Assembly: GCF_003428875.1 (NCBI RefSeq)
Contig: NZ_QQRS01000004.1
Location: 248,001 to 312,000, forward strand
Source of the DNA: Planomicrobium okeanokoites
GTDB lineage: Bacteria > Bacillota > Bacilli > Bacillales_A > Planococcaceae
DNA: 64,000 nt
Direction: 5' to 3'
Shown here: piece by piece, positions 1 through 8,285 of the stretch
How positions within the stretch are numbered: the stretch's first letter is position 1
How the letters are laid out: each line of letters opens with the position of its first letter
The notes under the pieces: model-generated
Told to the model about the DNA's origin: nothing
Seen by the model: the letters and a program-made list of their open reading frames with translations, nothing else
Database searches by the model: none
Program-made: the position numbers and the translations under genes

Positions 1-870
1 CAGTTCGGGGTCGACTGCTGGCGTCTGCCATACAGGTGCGCCCCCAGTCATCCATGCATCGTTATCATCGGGCCAGGTATCGCTTCCAGGTTCGCCCGGT
101 GCAGGTATTGTATAGAAACGCCATACTTCACGTCCGATGTTGGCATCATATGCCATGATTCTTCCACGTATGCCATATTCGCCACCAGCTACGCCGGTAT
201 AAACCTTGCCATCATAATACAACGGCGCATTCGTGATGGTATAACCTTCATTCCACTGTGCAACCACCGTCTCCCAAATCACTTCGCCTGTTTCGATATC
301 CAAAGCTACTAAGCGGGCGTCCAGCAGCGTGGCAAAGATCATATCATTCCCCACCGCTACGCCACGGTTATTCCACCCGCAGCAAACGGTGTCCAGACCT
401 TCGGCTATTTCCGGCCGATATGCCCAGATTTCTTCGCCCGTCACTGCATCAAGCGCTATAACATCGTTCGCTCCTGTTGTAACGTACATGACGCCTTCAT
501 AAACGATTGGCGTAGCTTCACCGGAATATTTGAATTCAGTTCCAGATCCTAAACTGGCTGTCCATTTACCATTGAGATCACTAATGTTGTCCGTATTGAT
601 GGAATCTAAAGGCGAGTACCGGCGGCTGTACATATCTCCGCCATGGAACGCCCAGTCGCTGGTTGGATATTCCACTTCAGGAACTTCACCTTGCTGGGGA
701 TCTGATGCGCCCAGCTGCGTAGCTGCTGTTCCTTCGCCAGTGCCAGCTGTTTCTGTACTGCCGTCTTCCTGACTTTCCTCATTACCCAATAAATTAGGTA
801 AAAATACGATTCCTCCGACGATAACAATCAGCGCAATCACCATGACAGTGACAATTTGCCAAGTTTTCAT
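1..870 (-). CDS. PQQ-dependent alcohol dehydrogenase-like quinoprotein, C-terminus cut by window edge
   Basis: The first 290 residues are present; the reading frame runs off the window at base 1. Residues 1-25 form a single hydrophobic N-terminal helix, followed by an acidic Ser/Gly/Glu-rich linker (about 30-65), so the enzyme is probably anchored to the outer face of the membrane. The propeller part has hallmarks of PQQ alcohol/methanol dehydrogenases: the vicinal cysteines Cys163-Cys164 in TVCCGWNNRG, which in the family form a disulfide ring next to PQQ, the GGEYGIRG segment (229-236) carrying the conserved metal/PQQ-site Glu, and WMTGGAPVWQTPAVDPEL near the cut. The ATG at 868-870 follows GAAAGGGGTGC. 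No cytochrome or PQQ-synthesis gene is visible. An inverted repeat ATCGAA-N5-TTCGAT lies at 892-908 upstream. Family call is strong; substrate is unknown. Confidence 0.85.
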   Translation of the reverse strand, partial: MKTWQIVTVMVIALIVIVGGIVFLPNLLGNEESQEDGSTETAGTGEGTAATQLGASDPQQGEVPEVEYPTSDWAFHGGDMYSRRYSPLDSINTDNISDLNGKWTASLGSGTEFKYSGEATPIVYEGVMYVTTGANDVIALDAVTGEEIWAYRPEIAEGLDTVCCGWNNRGVAVGNDMIFATLLDARLVALDIETGEVIWETVVAQWNEGYTITNAPLYYDGKVYTGVAGGEYGIRGRIMAYDANIGREVWRFYTIPAPGEPGSDTWPDDNDAWMTGGAPVWQTPAVDPEL

Positions 871-1017
871 ATCTGCACCCCTTTCTACTGGATCGAATAT
901 CCTTCGATATAAATTAACACTTCCTTTCGTTGCGTACTACCTTGGATGAAGGGACATTCAACTCCTTTTTTCCCTGTTTACTTTGAAGAAAAACCAATTA
1001 AATTGATTATTCTGAAT

Positions 1018-2313
1018 TTAAAAACCGCTATTCTTTTCCTTTTCCCCTTTCACTTTATAAGTGAATTCAAGCTCTACTGTTCTGTCCGCACCCATTCGCA
1101 CATGAAATTCCAGAGTATGGGCATTTTTCACTTCATAATCGTGAGTCGAAGACTCCATCTCCCAAATGGGATCACTGATCACATGTTCGACAAGTACGGC
1201 CACGTTCTCAGTTTTGGTATTTTTAATTTTGTAAATAAAGGTGACGTATTCAAACCCGCCGGTCAGATTGCGGCTTTTTTCAAAAGATTCATTGGTCAAA
1301 TCGAAAGCTTCACCCAGCATGACTGAGATTTTCCTTTTAGCAGCCGTGTGGCTGATTCTGTCTTCGCCGATAAATTCCAGCTCTTCTTCATTGCTGCGTC
1401 TGTATACTTTTATGGTTCCCGCGGGAAGCGGCATATGCGCTTCCCCGCCAACGGCACTGATAAACTGCAGCTGTACCGATGCATTCATATTCCGATTTTC
1501 AATTCTGTAGATTTTCTGAAATCCGGCGCGCTGGCCGCGAAGAAATTTAACCTGTTTCAAGACGCTTTCTTCAAGCGAAAAAATTCCATCCAGGCTGTAG
1601 ACAATCCCTTCTGAAAAACTGGCGGGTTTCAATTCATGAGAAAAGTTTTTTGCGCTGTGCCGCCCGATTTCCTGTAAAGGGGAAGCCGCTTCGACCCTAT
1701 TGAAAATACCGGCTACCGCTTTGATGCGGCAATTATCGAAATCCGCTCCTATATAGTTCCTGATTGTTATCCAGCCATTCAGCAGCAGTTCATCACCCTC
1801 AAGTTCCGCAATATAATTCGCTTCCCAGCTGAGCCCTGAAACGAAATAGTACAGTTCGATTTCCGCATCCCCCTGCAATGGTTCGACGCGGCAGAAAAAC
1901 GCAGACTCTGAAGGCACTACCTCTGCACTTGCCGGCAGAATAAGATCTCCGGCGGGATTTATGAGGATTTCACCTGTTTCCATAATTTCTCCAATAAAAT
2001 CCGGTTCCGCCTTCAGTAAACGCACTTTTATTTCACTGCCCGCCTCTGCATTCCTGATTGTCACCAATCCGCCGACATACTTTTTCAGCAGCCGGTTTTT
2101 ATCCATTATGCCGTCTTGGTAGTCCTGTTCAAGGACGGCTGCCCCTTTAATGAAAAAAGACTCTGCTTCAATTCCAGCCGGAAGGCCTTTGATGGCCAGG
2201 CAATCGATTTCTGAATCCGCATGCAGACCCCTTACTTCCCTGACAGCCGTAAAGTCATTATAAATTGTCAGCTCCACCGATTTTCTGCTGGCTTTCCCTG
2301 ACTGAAGCTCCAT
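1018..2313 (-). CDS. DUF4139-like protein of unknown function
   Basis: This 431-residue protein has no signal peptide or membrane helix. Its middle and C-terminal parts resemble the DUF4139 (mucoidy-inhibitor-like) architecture: a short beta-rich N-terminal domain (about 10-150), then a segment reading GLSWEANYIAEL...LNGWITIRNYIGADFDNCRI (about 165-205), which matches the family's W.P.Y...L....V.N.TGEDW pattern, and a beta-rich end with VKNAHTLEFHVRMGADRTVELEFTYKVK. A strong AAAGGAGGTG precedes the ATG at 2313. The 73-residue gene upstream ends only 15 bases before it, so the two are probably co-transcribed. The biochemical role of DUF4139 proteins is not established; the assignment rests on pattern recognition. 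Confidence 0.6.
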   Translation of the reverse strand: MELQSGKASRKSVELTIYNDFTAVREVRGLHADSEIDCLAIKGLPAGIEAESFFIKGAAVLEQDYQDGIMDKNRLLKKYVGGLVTIRNAEAGSEIKVRLLKAEPDFIGEIMETGEILINPAGDLILPASAEVVPSESAFFCRVEPLQGDAEIELYYFVSGLSWEANYIAELEGDELLLNGWITIRNYIGADFDNCRIKAVAGIFNRVEAASPLQEIGRHSAKNFSHELKPASFSEGIVYSLDGIFSLEESVLKQVKFLRGQRAGFQKIYRIENRNMNASVQLQFISAVGGEAHMPLPAGTIKVYRRSNEEELEFIGEDRISHTAAKRKISVMLGEAFDLTNESFEKSRNLTGGFEYVTFIYKIKNTKTENVAVLVEHVISDPIWEMESSTHDYEVKNAHTLEFHVRMGADRTVELEFTYKVKGEKEKNSGF

Positions 2314-2328
2314 CCTGCACCTCCTTTG

Positions 2329-2550
2329 TCATCGATCAAAATAAACTTTTAAATATTCTATGGTTTCAATCCGGCATGATTCCGAAAGCGGCGATCTTTT
2401 ATCATGAACCAGATCGCCGTAAAGTAAATCATCCAGAAATCGAACTTCTTCCCGAAACGTTTTTTTCTGCACATCATCAAACACTTCTAAATCCACATAA
2501 ATGGAAGCATCTTGTTTTGTAAAATCGATGATTATCACTTGATTGTCCAT
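2329..2550 (-). CDS. small hypothetical protein, 73 aa
   Basis: I do not recognise the family. The frame is open further upstream, but the ATG at 2550 is preceded by CAGGAGGGACAC, which is the best ribosome binding site, giving MDNQVIIIDFTKQDAS. The product is acidic and has an amphipathic central helix (about 25-50). It lies 15 bases upstream of the DUF4139-like gene and is likely its operon partner, so a joint role is plausible but unsupported otherwise. Confidence 0.55.
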   Translation of the reverse strand: MDNQVIIIDFTKQDASIYVDLEVFDDVQKKTFREEVRFLDDLLYGDLVHDKRSPLSESCRIETIEYLKVYFDR

Positions 2551-2662
2551 GTGTCCCTCCTGAAAACAGATGTGCTCCATAACAATTAAAATCTCCCTAT
2601 AAGAGAATTTTATCACTTTCAAATTTTATTGCCATAGATTTCTGATTATTCAAATTATATTT

Positions 2663-2713
2663 TATTTTAAAAAGCCGATGATGAAACAGGATTGCTGTTC
2701 CACCATCGGCTTC
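2663..2713 (-). terminator. Rho-independent terminator
   Basis: AAGCCGATG-type arms at 2672-2680 and 2701-2712 pair, with a run of T on the minus strand beyond. It lies 11 bases after the stop of the 23-residue-repeat gene. Confidence 0.8.
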
Positions 2714-2723
2714 AAATCTGTTA

Positions 2724-3698
2724 TTAATAATAATAGCTTCCTTCACTGACCAGCAGTTCAGGAAAATCCTTTTCAATCACTTCTTCAAGGCCATATTCCT
2801 GCAGGATCTCAAGCAGCTCTTCTTCATCAACTTTGCAAGAATCCAACAGCTCACTCCTGTCATGGCTCTTAAATTTCAAAATGTATTTTTTACGGCCATT
2901 CTTTGACAGCACATAAACGTCCATCGGCACATAGCTTCTGATCGTCCTAAAATCCTGATGCTCGATTACCGATGCTGCATCCATTTTATCCAAGTGGGTA
3001 TAGATAAAAGCTTCAGATCTTTTTTCTTCCGCTGAAATGAAACTCATCTTTGCATGATGCCTGTTGATGAAGCGTTCAGATAATCGCTGATGGAATGTGA
3101 TTGTTTCCCATTCAACTTTGGTGCGATATTTTTCAATAAACAATTCTGACAGCACTTGGTGGCGGGTTACAGCAGTCCAGTCCACCCGTTCGGGATGACG
3201 GTCGATCAACGACATCGGCAAATGCTGGCAAGCCGATAAGGAAGGCCAGGACAGTTTTTCACTGTGCCGTTCGATAAAAGCTGGCGAAAGACCTTTTGCA
3301 TTCAACATTTCTTTTTTGCGCGAAACAATTTCCCAATACTGTTTAAGATTAAACGGACTTGCTTCATTTTCCCTTGTCTTGGCTTGTCTTTTGCTTAACT
3401 TCTCCGTATCCGCGCTCCATTTTTCCGCCTCAGCAAATTCCTCGATAAACGCCTCTGACACTTTCTGGGTGCGGATGACTTCATCCCAATACAGGCGTCC
3501 GCTGAATTCGCGGATAAATTCTTCCGATAATTGCTGATGTCCTGAAACCAGATACCAGTTAACCTGCGCTTCATTCTCCCGGATGAATTCCTCTGATAAT
3601 TTTTCTGTTTCGCATATTGTATTCCACGAGATTGAACGTTTGTCTTTAATCGCTCTCGCTTCCATTAGTTCGTTCAAATCATCAAACATTGCGTCCAC
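2724..3698 (-). CDS. protein built of 23-residue W/LSExFI repeats
   Basis: The 324-residue product consists mostly of consecutive repeats of exactly or nearly 23 residues with the pattern W-x2-[IVL]-x3-[HQ]-x-[LV]-[SP]-x2-[FL]-I-x-[RE]-[HFY]-x3-[KRL]-[VLM]-x. Clear copies begin at WYLVSGHQQLSEEFI, WDEVIRTQKVSEAFI, WPSLSACQHLPMSLI, WTAVTRHQVLSELFI and WETITFHQRLSERFI; others are degenerate. A non-repeat tail of about 75 residues (MDVYVLSKNGRKKYILKFK...) follows. It has no signal peptide. Such helical repeats are seen in some phage and large-virus proteins as I recall, but I know no defined function. It could be a solenoid scaffold. It has its own terminator and no obvious operon partners. Confidence 0.7.
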   Translation of the reverse strand: MDAMFDDLNELMEARAIKDKRSISWNTICETEKLSEEFIRENEAQVNWYLVSGHQQLSEEFIREFSGRLYWDEVIRTQKVSEAFIEEFAEAEKWSADTEKLSKRQAKTRENEASPFNLKQYWEIVSRKKEMLNAKGLSPAFIERHSEKLSWPSLSACQHLPMSLIDRHPERVDWTAVTRHQVLSELFIEKYRTKVEWETITFHQRLSERFINRHHAKMSFISAEEKRSEAFIYTHLDKMDAASVIEHQDFRTIRSYVPMDVYVLSKNGRKKYILKFKSHDRSELLDSCKVDEEELLEILQEYGLEEVIEKDFPELLVSEGSYYY

Positions 3699-3840
3699 TC
3701 TCTTTTCAAATGATATTCCTTTTTCCTCATTCTCCGGCGGCTGACTGTTTATACGAATAAAACCCGCATACCGGTATAACCCGAAACGCGGGAAGCAGAT
3801 TCTTATTGATTCTTTCTTCTGGTTCTCGACTTTTTTCCAT

Positions 3841-3984
3841 CTATTCAGCTTGCATTATAGAAGCGATTGATTTAATGTCCGGCTGCTTTCGCCAAATATC
3901 CGAATCAATTGCCTGATATAGTTTTTCATCATAATTGCTGCTCTCAAAAACCTTCTCTCTTATGTTAACTCTCTTATTCCCCAA
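3841..3984 (-). CDS. possible short ORF or gene remnant, 47 aa
   Basis: A short frame starting at TTG (3984) encodes LGNKRVNIREKVFES followed by a charged helix ending SIASIMQAE. The amino-acid composition looks protein-like, but there is no ATG and no ribosome binding site, and the frame closes just upstream. The rest of the 450-base gap 3699-4147 holds nothing else I recognise apart from the terminator at its end. It may be the 3' fragment of a decayed gene. Confidence 0.2.
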   Translation of the reverse strand: MGNKRVNIREKVFESSNYDEKLYQAIDSDIWRKQPDIKSIASIMQAE

Positions 3985-4069
3985 AGAAAAGGACTAAAAC
4001 AGAAATATGTTGTTTTTGATAGTAAATTGACTCTTTATTATGCTAAAACATTCGTTTCAGGGCTAAAGA

Positions 4070-4126
4070 TAAAAAAAAAAGAAAGTCGAAACCGGCTGGA
4101 ATTTCCAACGGGTTTTGACTTTCTTC
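4070..4126 (-). terminator. Rho-independent terminator
   Basis: Arms AGAAAGTCAAAACC and GGTTTCGACTTTCT (minus strand) are followed by ten T residues. It terminates the thioesterase gene. Confidence 0.85.
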
Positions 4127-4147
4127 TATTAGTATAAAAGTAACAAA

Positions 4148-4543
4148 CTATTTTTTCACCTTTACGATCGCCACTGTACATCTTGAAACACAAACAAGCC
4201 GCTCTTCTTCATCTACGATTTTGATATCCCATACCATTGTCGTCCGTCCCTTATGCAAGGGCGTACCAATGGCAGTAACGATTCCGTCACGCTTCCCTCT
4301 GATATGATTGGCATTGATTTCAAGCCCTACCGCAACTTCATTTTCCTGATCAACCAGATTCCAGGTGCCCATACTGGCCACCGTTTCGGCAAGTACGACA
4401 GAAGCTCCCCCGTGAAGCTGGCCATAGGGCTGATGTGTTGAAGAATTGACCGGCATGGTCGCTGTCACTCTGTCTTTCGTCACTTCCCCCATTTCGATCC
4501 CTAAAACTCCGGCAATCGTTTCTTCCATCGGTTTAAGCTTCAT
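4148..4543 (-). CDS. hotdog-fold thioesterase (MenI/YuxO-like)
   Basis: A 131-residue hotdog thioesterase of the PaaI/YdiI class. The signature GQLHGGASVVLAETVAS (about 42-58) is the conserved helix of acyl-CoA thioesterases that includes DHNA-CoA hydrolases; the Glu in LAETVAS is the expected catalytic acid, and HGG positions the thioester. Length matches the family. Bacillus relatives (YuxO/ComA2) and E. coli MenI act on 1,4-dihydroxy-2-naphthoyl-CoA in menaquinone synthesis, which fits a Gram-positive menaquinone user, but the substrate cannot be told from sequence alone. AGGAGGAAGAAC precedes the ATG. It is monocistronic with its own terminator. Confidence 0.8.
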   Translation of the reverse strand: MKLKPMEETIAGVLGIEMGEVTKDRVTATMPVNSSTHQPYGQLHGGASVVLAETVASMGTWNLVDQENEVAVGLEINANHIRGKRDGIVTAIGTPLHKGRTTMVWDIKIVDEEERLVCVSRCTVAIVKVKK

Positions 4544-4693
4544 TGTTCTTCCTCCTCTTAATATTGGATTGTTCTTGTTGCAAGCATGTCAAATATTACA
4601 TCTTTTGGCAACGCCTTTTACTTTTGCTGTCTTTTTTTAAGGAAAAACCCGATACATTCATTCTTGTTTCCTTTTAAACCTTGTTTTCATTTT

Positions 4694-4710
4694 TGTAATC
4701 TAATTGTAAC
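4694..4710 (+). promoter_or_regulatory. WalR-like box
   Basis: TGTAAT-CTAAT-TGTAAC matches exactly the WalR direct-repeat consensus TGTWAH-N5-TGTWAH. It ends 12 bases upstream of a predicted -35 element in front of a LysM-NlpC/P60 hydrolase, the type of gene WalRK controls in Bacillus and Staphylococcus. Confidence 0.65.
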
Positions 4711-4721
4711 AATAAATCGTA

Positions 4722-4750
4722 TTGCCTATTCTATTCGTTGCAGATAGAAT
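4722..4750 (+). promoter_or_regulatory. sigma-A-like promoter of the wall hydrolase
   Basis: -35 TTGCCT (4722-4727), 17-base spacer, -10 TAGAAT (4745-4750). This would give an mRNA leader of about 65-70 bases before the ATG at 4824. Confidence 0.5.
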
Positions 4751-4823
4751 AGAGAGTACTAAAATTACTAAGTATACTTTACTGTTTAACTATAAAAAAT
4801 TTACAAATAAAGGGAGAGAAACT

Positions 4824-5909
4824 ATGAATAAGATTGCCTTTTCAGTAATTGCATCCGGCTCCTTGGCCCTTTTAATCGGAGTTGCAGATGCAGAAGCAAG
4901 TTCAACTTACACGATCAAATCAGGCGACAGCCTATGGAAAATTGCCAGCCAGCATAACGTTTCAGTAGCTGATTTGAAAGCATGGAACAAACTGACTTCA
5001 GATGCCATTTTCCCGAATCAGGTTCTTAAAGTGGCAACGGCTGCAACGGGCAGTTCAACAACCACTCCGGCACCTGCGCCGACACCGGCTCCTTCCCAGC
5101 CAGTCAGCAACACGACCAATACATATACAGTAAAATCAGGCGATACTTTATCAAAAATTGCATCTTTACATAAAACGACCGTCAGCAAAATCCAGGAACT
5201 CAATAAGATTTCCGGCCACCTGATTTACCCGGGACAAAAACTTACTGTCAGCGGAGCGGTTTCTGCCCCTGCAGTCACTGCACCAACTCCGCCGCCGGCC
5301 ACAGCAGCACCAGCTCCAGCTCCATCAGCTGGAACTGCGAGAACTTATAAAGTTGTCAGTGGTGACACATTAACAGGAATCGCTTACCGCAACGGTATTT
5401 CGGTGACACAATTGATGAACTGGAACGGTCTTACTTCCAGCATGATCCGCGTTGGGCAAGTTCTAAAAATTGAAAACTCCACAGCGGCTCCTTCACAAAC
5501 AACGCCTGTATCAAACCCGGCTCCACCGGCAGCGACTGATACAGTCGGCAAAATTGTGGAAACAGCAAAATCGCTTGTCGGAACACCATATGTATGGGGC
5601 GGCTCGACTGCCAACGGATTCGACTGCAGCGGGTTCATCTACTATGTCTATAACCAGGCGGGCATCAAAATTCCACGCACCAGCACAACTGGCTATGATT
5701 CACGTTCATACGACATCAGCTCACCACAAGTCGGCGATCTAGTGTTCTTTGAAAACACATATCGCGCGGGAATTTCCCACATGGGAATCTATATCGGCAA
5801 TAATCAGTTCATCCACGCAGGCGGAGACAAAGTTCAAATCACAAGTTTGAGCAACAGCTATTGGAGCAAGCACTTCTCTGGCTATAAACGCCTTTATGCA
5901 ATGGATTAA
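4824..5909 (+). CDS. LysM x3 - NlpC/P60 peptidoglycan endopeptidase
   Basis: A secreted 361-residue wall hydrolase. A signal peptide (1-25, cleavage after ADAEA) is followed by three LysM domains (about 28-70, 99-142, 173-216) separated by Pro/Ala/Thr linkers, then a C-terminal NlpC/P60 domain (about 240-361). The catalytic triad is visible as Cys268 (FDCSGF), His319 (SHMG) and His331 (FIHAGG). Relatives LytE, LytF and CwlS of Bacillus cut the D-Glu-mDAP/Lys bond of stem peptides at septa and sidewalls. The frame is open 34 codons further upstream, but AGGGAGAGAAACT supports the ATG at 4824. A WalR-like box upstream suggests control by the WalRK system. A terminator follows within 15 bases. 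Confidence 0.92.
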   Translation: MNKIAFSVIASGSLALLIGVADAEASSTYTIKSGDSLWKIASQHNVSVADLKAWNKLTSDAIFPNQVLKVATAATGSSTTTPAPAPTPAPSQPVSNTTNTYTVKSGDTLSKIASLHKTTVSKIQELNKISGHLIYPGQKLTVSGAVSAPAVTAPTPPPATAAPAPAPSAGTARTYKVVSGDTLTGIAYRNGISVTQLMNWNGLTSSMIRVGQVLKIENSTAAPSQTTPVSNPAPPAATDTVGKIVETAKSLVGTPYVWGGSTANGFDCSGFIYYVYNQAGIKIPRTSTTGYDSRSYDISSPQVGDLVFFENTYRAGISHMGIYIGNNQFIHAGGDKVQITSLSNSYWSKHFSGYKRLYAMD

Positions 5910-5920
5910 TATCAACCTTC

Positions 5921-5960
5921 AGCCTTTCTTCCGTAAACTCGGAGGAAAGGCTTTTTATTT
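5921..5960 (+). terminator. Rho-independent terminator
   Basis: AGCCTTTCTTCCG pairs with GGAGGAAAGGCT and is followed by TTTTTATTTT. Confidence 0.85.
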
Positions 5961-5999
5961 TAATGGCCGATTTTTTGCGGTTTTTCGGTGAATTTATGG

Positions 6000-6100
6000 A
6001 GTTTGGCGTATTTGGCCTTAAGTTGGGCGTAAATCGATGAAAGTTGGGCGTATTTCACTCGAAGTTGGGCATAAATCGATGAAAGTTGGGCATAAACTAC
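6000..6100. repeat. 21-bp-period repeat array A (5 units)
   Basis: Units begin at 6000, 6021, 6042, 6063 and 6084, exactly 21 bases apart. On the plus strand each starts AGTTGGGC[GA]TA (first unit AGTTTGGCGTA); on the minus strand the core reads TA[CT]GCCCAACTT. Units 2 and 4 share the same spacer, AAATCGATGAA. The array follows directly the terminator of cgoX as read on the minus strand. The frame stays open in several phases because 21 is a multiple of three, but no start site supports translation. Confidence 0.85.
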
Positions 6101-6136
6101 AAAAAGGATGCCGGCACCATTCGTACCGACATCCTC
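6101..6136 (-). terminator. Rho-independent terminator of cgoX
   Basis: Minus strand AGGATGTCGG pairs with CCGGCATCCT (one G-T), followed by TTTTTG. Repeat array A begins right after it. Confidence 0.8.
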
Positions 6137-6146
6137 TCTCCTTCTT

Positions 6147-7541
6147 TTATTCGCGTTCCATTTCCGCAACGAGCGCTTCCGCCAGATCCTTGCCGTTCTG
6201 GATGCACGCACCGATGCCGACTCCGTAATAAGAGGCGCCAGCCAAACGGACATTCGGCAGCTGCTCAGCCAGTTTCCGCTCCAACCCTTCAACAGCCGCT
6301 TTATGATGCATATTATAATTCGGCATATTGCCATTCCAGCCTGTGACTTCCACCGATTTCGGTTCAGCCTCCAATTTCAGGCTCTTGCGGATGTCTGCCA
6401 TTGCAACAGCGGCCAGCTGCTGTTCCGTCATCCCTTTCAATTCATCGAATCCTGGATTTGAACTCTTATAGAACAAGCGGACCAGCAAGCGGCTGTCCTT
6501 TGACGTATGCTGCCATTTCCGGCTTGTCCACGTGCAGGCGTTGCAGCGAAGATCCGTGTTATCGGAAACAATGAACCCTGTGCCGTTCGCGGGCAGTTCC
6601 GCATCCGGAATATCAAAGCCGAGGTAGATGCTGATCAGTGATGAATTGTGTAATTCATTGAATTCAGGCTCCAATTCAGGCATCTGCAATACCTGCTGAG
6701 CCGAATGATGCGGAGTCGTCAGGATGACGTAATCCGCTTCCACTGCATCACCGCTCTCCAATTCGAGCGTTACAATTCCATCGTTTTTCCGGATCGATGC
6801 AACTCCTGTGCCTTTCATAATTGCGGCATCCGTCAGGGTTTCTTCCAGCCGGTCGATCAACACTGCCATGCCGTCATCAAACGACAGGAATTTTTTATTG
6901 GCCGCGCCCTGGAACTTGGTCCGATTGGCACCCAGTCCTTTAATGATGCTGCCGTATTCATTTTTATAATCGACCAGGTAAGGCAAAGTCGAAGCCAGTG
7001 TCAGCTCGTGCAATTTGCCCGAATAGACGCCTGACAATACAGGCGCAATCTGCTTCTCAACCAGTTCTTTCCCCAAAAAGCTTTCGAGAAACTCGCCGAT
7101 TGAACTGTCGCGTGTGAAATGCTCATTCTTCGTTTCGAAATCCTTTAGCGCCTCCTGCTTGCCCTGTTCGGAAATCAGCGTCGAACTGAACAGCGCCTCT
7201 TCATCCATCGGGATGCCGAACACTGTATCTGCCGGTATCGGATGCAACCCGCTGTCCGTGTACAGATATGAGATGCCTGTGCCGTTATAGACCACGCGGT
7301 CCTCGAGTCCCAGCTCTTCGACCAGCGGCCAGACACTCCCGTGTCGCGCCACAATTGAGTCCGCCCCTGTTTCCATGATGAATTCAGCGTCTCTGACGGT
7401 ACGGATTTTGCCGCCGAGCTCTATATTTTTTTCGATCAACACCAATTCAACATCCAAATTCTTCTTACGTTTCAATTGCTGGAAATAATGCATAGCTGAA
7501 AGGCCCGTAATGCCGCCTCCGATAACCGCCACTTTCTTCAT
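6147..7541 (-). CDS. cgoX: coproporphyrinogen III oxidase, flavin type (HemY/CgoX)
   Basis: A 464-residue FAD enzyme of the HemY/CgoX family, which oxidises coproporphyrinogen III to coproporphyrin III in the coproporphyrin-dependent haem route of Gram-positives. The Rossmann motif GGGITGLSA (about 8-16) binds FAD, ELGGKIRT and ETGADSIV (about 40-65) are family landmarks, and the C-terminus has the second FAD segment GVGIGACIQNGKDLAEAL. The frame is open ten codons upstream, but GGAGTGAGG precedes the ATG at 7541. It stands alone here; no hemE or hemH is adjacent, unlike the Bacillus hemEHY cluster. Confidence 0.9.
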   Translation of the reverse strand: MKKVAVIGGGITGLSAMHYFQQLKRKKNLDVELVLIEKNIELGGKIRTVRDAEFIMETGADSIVARHGSVWPLVEELGLEDRVVYNGTGISYLYTDSGLHPIPADTVFGIPMDEEALFSSTLISEQGKQEALKDFETKNEHFTRDSSIGEFLESFLGKELVEKQIAPVLSGVYSGKLHELTLASTLPYLVDYKNEYGSIIKGLGANRTKFQGAANKKFLSFDDGMAVLIDRLEETLTDAAIMKGTGVASIRKNDGIVTLELESGDAVEADYVILTTPHHSAQQVLQMPELEPEFNELHNSSLISIYLGFDIPDAELPANGTGFIVSDNTDLRCNACTWTSRKWQHTSKDSRLLVRLFYKSSNPGFDELKGMTEQQLAAVAMADIRKSLKLEAEPKSVEVTGWNGNMPNYNMHHKAAVEGLERKLAEQLPNVRLAGASYYGVGIGACIQNGKDLAEALVAEMERE

Positions 7542-7714
7542 GCCAACCTCACTCCTTACTGTTGATTCCATTTTAACAATAAAACCGGCAGCCTGCAGTC
7601 GGTGATATTTGTATTCTACGTGAACGAATAACAGGCAGTTTCATTTGTTAGATGCCATTCCGTAAACATGATAGTATGGTAATAAAGTAATACAAGAATG
7701 AAGGAGAGTAAAAA

Positions 7715-8275
7715 ATGCAAAACCCTATCGACAAAACGATCATGGATAGACGTTCCATCACCAATTTCAAGTTGGACCCGGTCGACATCGATGAAATCAT
7801 CGAGCTTCTCGATATCGCCAAATGGGCTCCCAATCATAAAGTCAATGAACCTTGGCGTTTCCTGCTATTTGCAGAAGCCGGCAAAGAAAAATTTGTGGAG
7901 GCGTTTCTTGGCGCCGCTTCAAAAGTCAACGGCGCACCTGCTCCGGCTGCGCTCAATAAAGCAGAATATTTCCGTGACATCCCGCTTCACTTGGTCGTCG
8001 TCATTTCTGAAGATCCGCGACAAAAACAGCGCGATGAAGATCTTGGCGCTGTCGCTTCCCTGCTTCAGAACTTTCAACTGGCAGCGTGGGAGCGCGGAAT
8101 CGGCATGATCTGGCGTTCCAACGACTGGATTTATAAGCCGGAATTCCGTGAGGCGCTTGGCGTCCAGCCAGGAGAGAAAATTGTCGCTACGATGATGATC
8201 GGCTATCCGCAGACGGTTCCGCAAAAACGCGAGCGGACGCCTATCCGCGAAAAAACGACGATTATTACCGAATAG
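7715..8275 (+). CDS. nitroreductase family protein
   Basis: A 186-residue FMN-dependent nitroreductase-like flavoprotein. The N-terminal DRRSITNFKLDPVD (about 11-24) is the FMN phosphate-binding start typical of the family, AKWAPNHKVNEPWRF (about 36-50) is the conserved Ala-Pro-(Ser/Asn) loop, and EDLGAVASLLQNFQLAAWERGIG (about 108-130) the dimer helix. Length is typical. Bacillus relatives (YfhC type) reduce nitro compounds or quinones with NAD(P)H; physiological substrate is not evident. GAAGGAGAG supports the ATG. It is monocistronic, divergent from cgoX. Confidence 0.85.
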   Translation: MQNPIDKTIMDRRSITNFKLDPVDIDEIIELLDIAKWAPNHKVNEPWRFLLFAEAGKEKFVEAFLGAASKVNGAPAPAALNKAEYFRDIPLHLVVVISEDPRQKQRDEDLGAVASLLQNFQLAAWERGIGMIWRSNDWIYKPEFREALGVQPGEKIVATMMIGYPQTVPQKRERTPIREKTTIITE

Positions 8276-8285
8276 ACAGCAGCAG

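Noticed and set aside
5960..6334. ORF of 124 aa on the minus strand with repeated YAQL heptads across array A
   Set aside because: It overlaps the end of cgoX and the repeat array; the repetition follows from the 21-bp period (a multiple of three), and no ribosome binding site is present.
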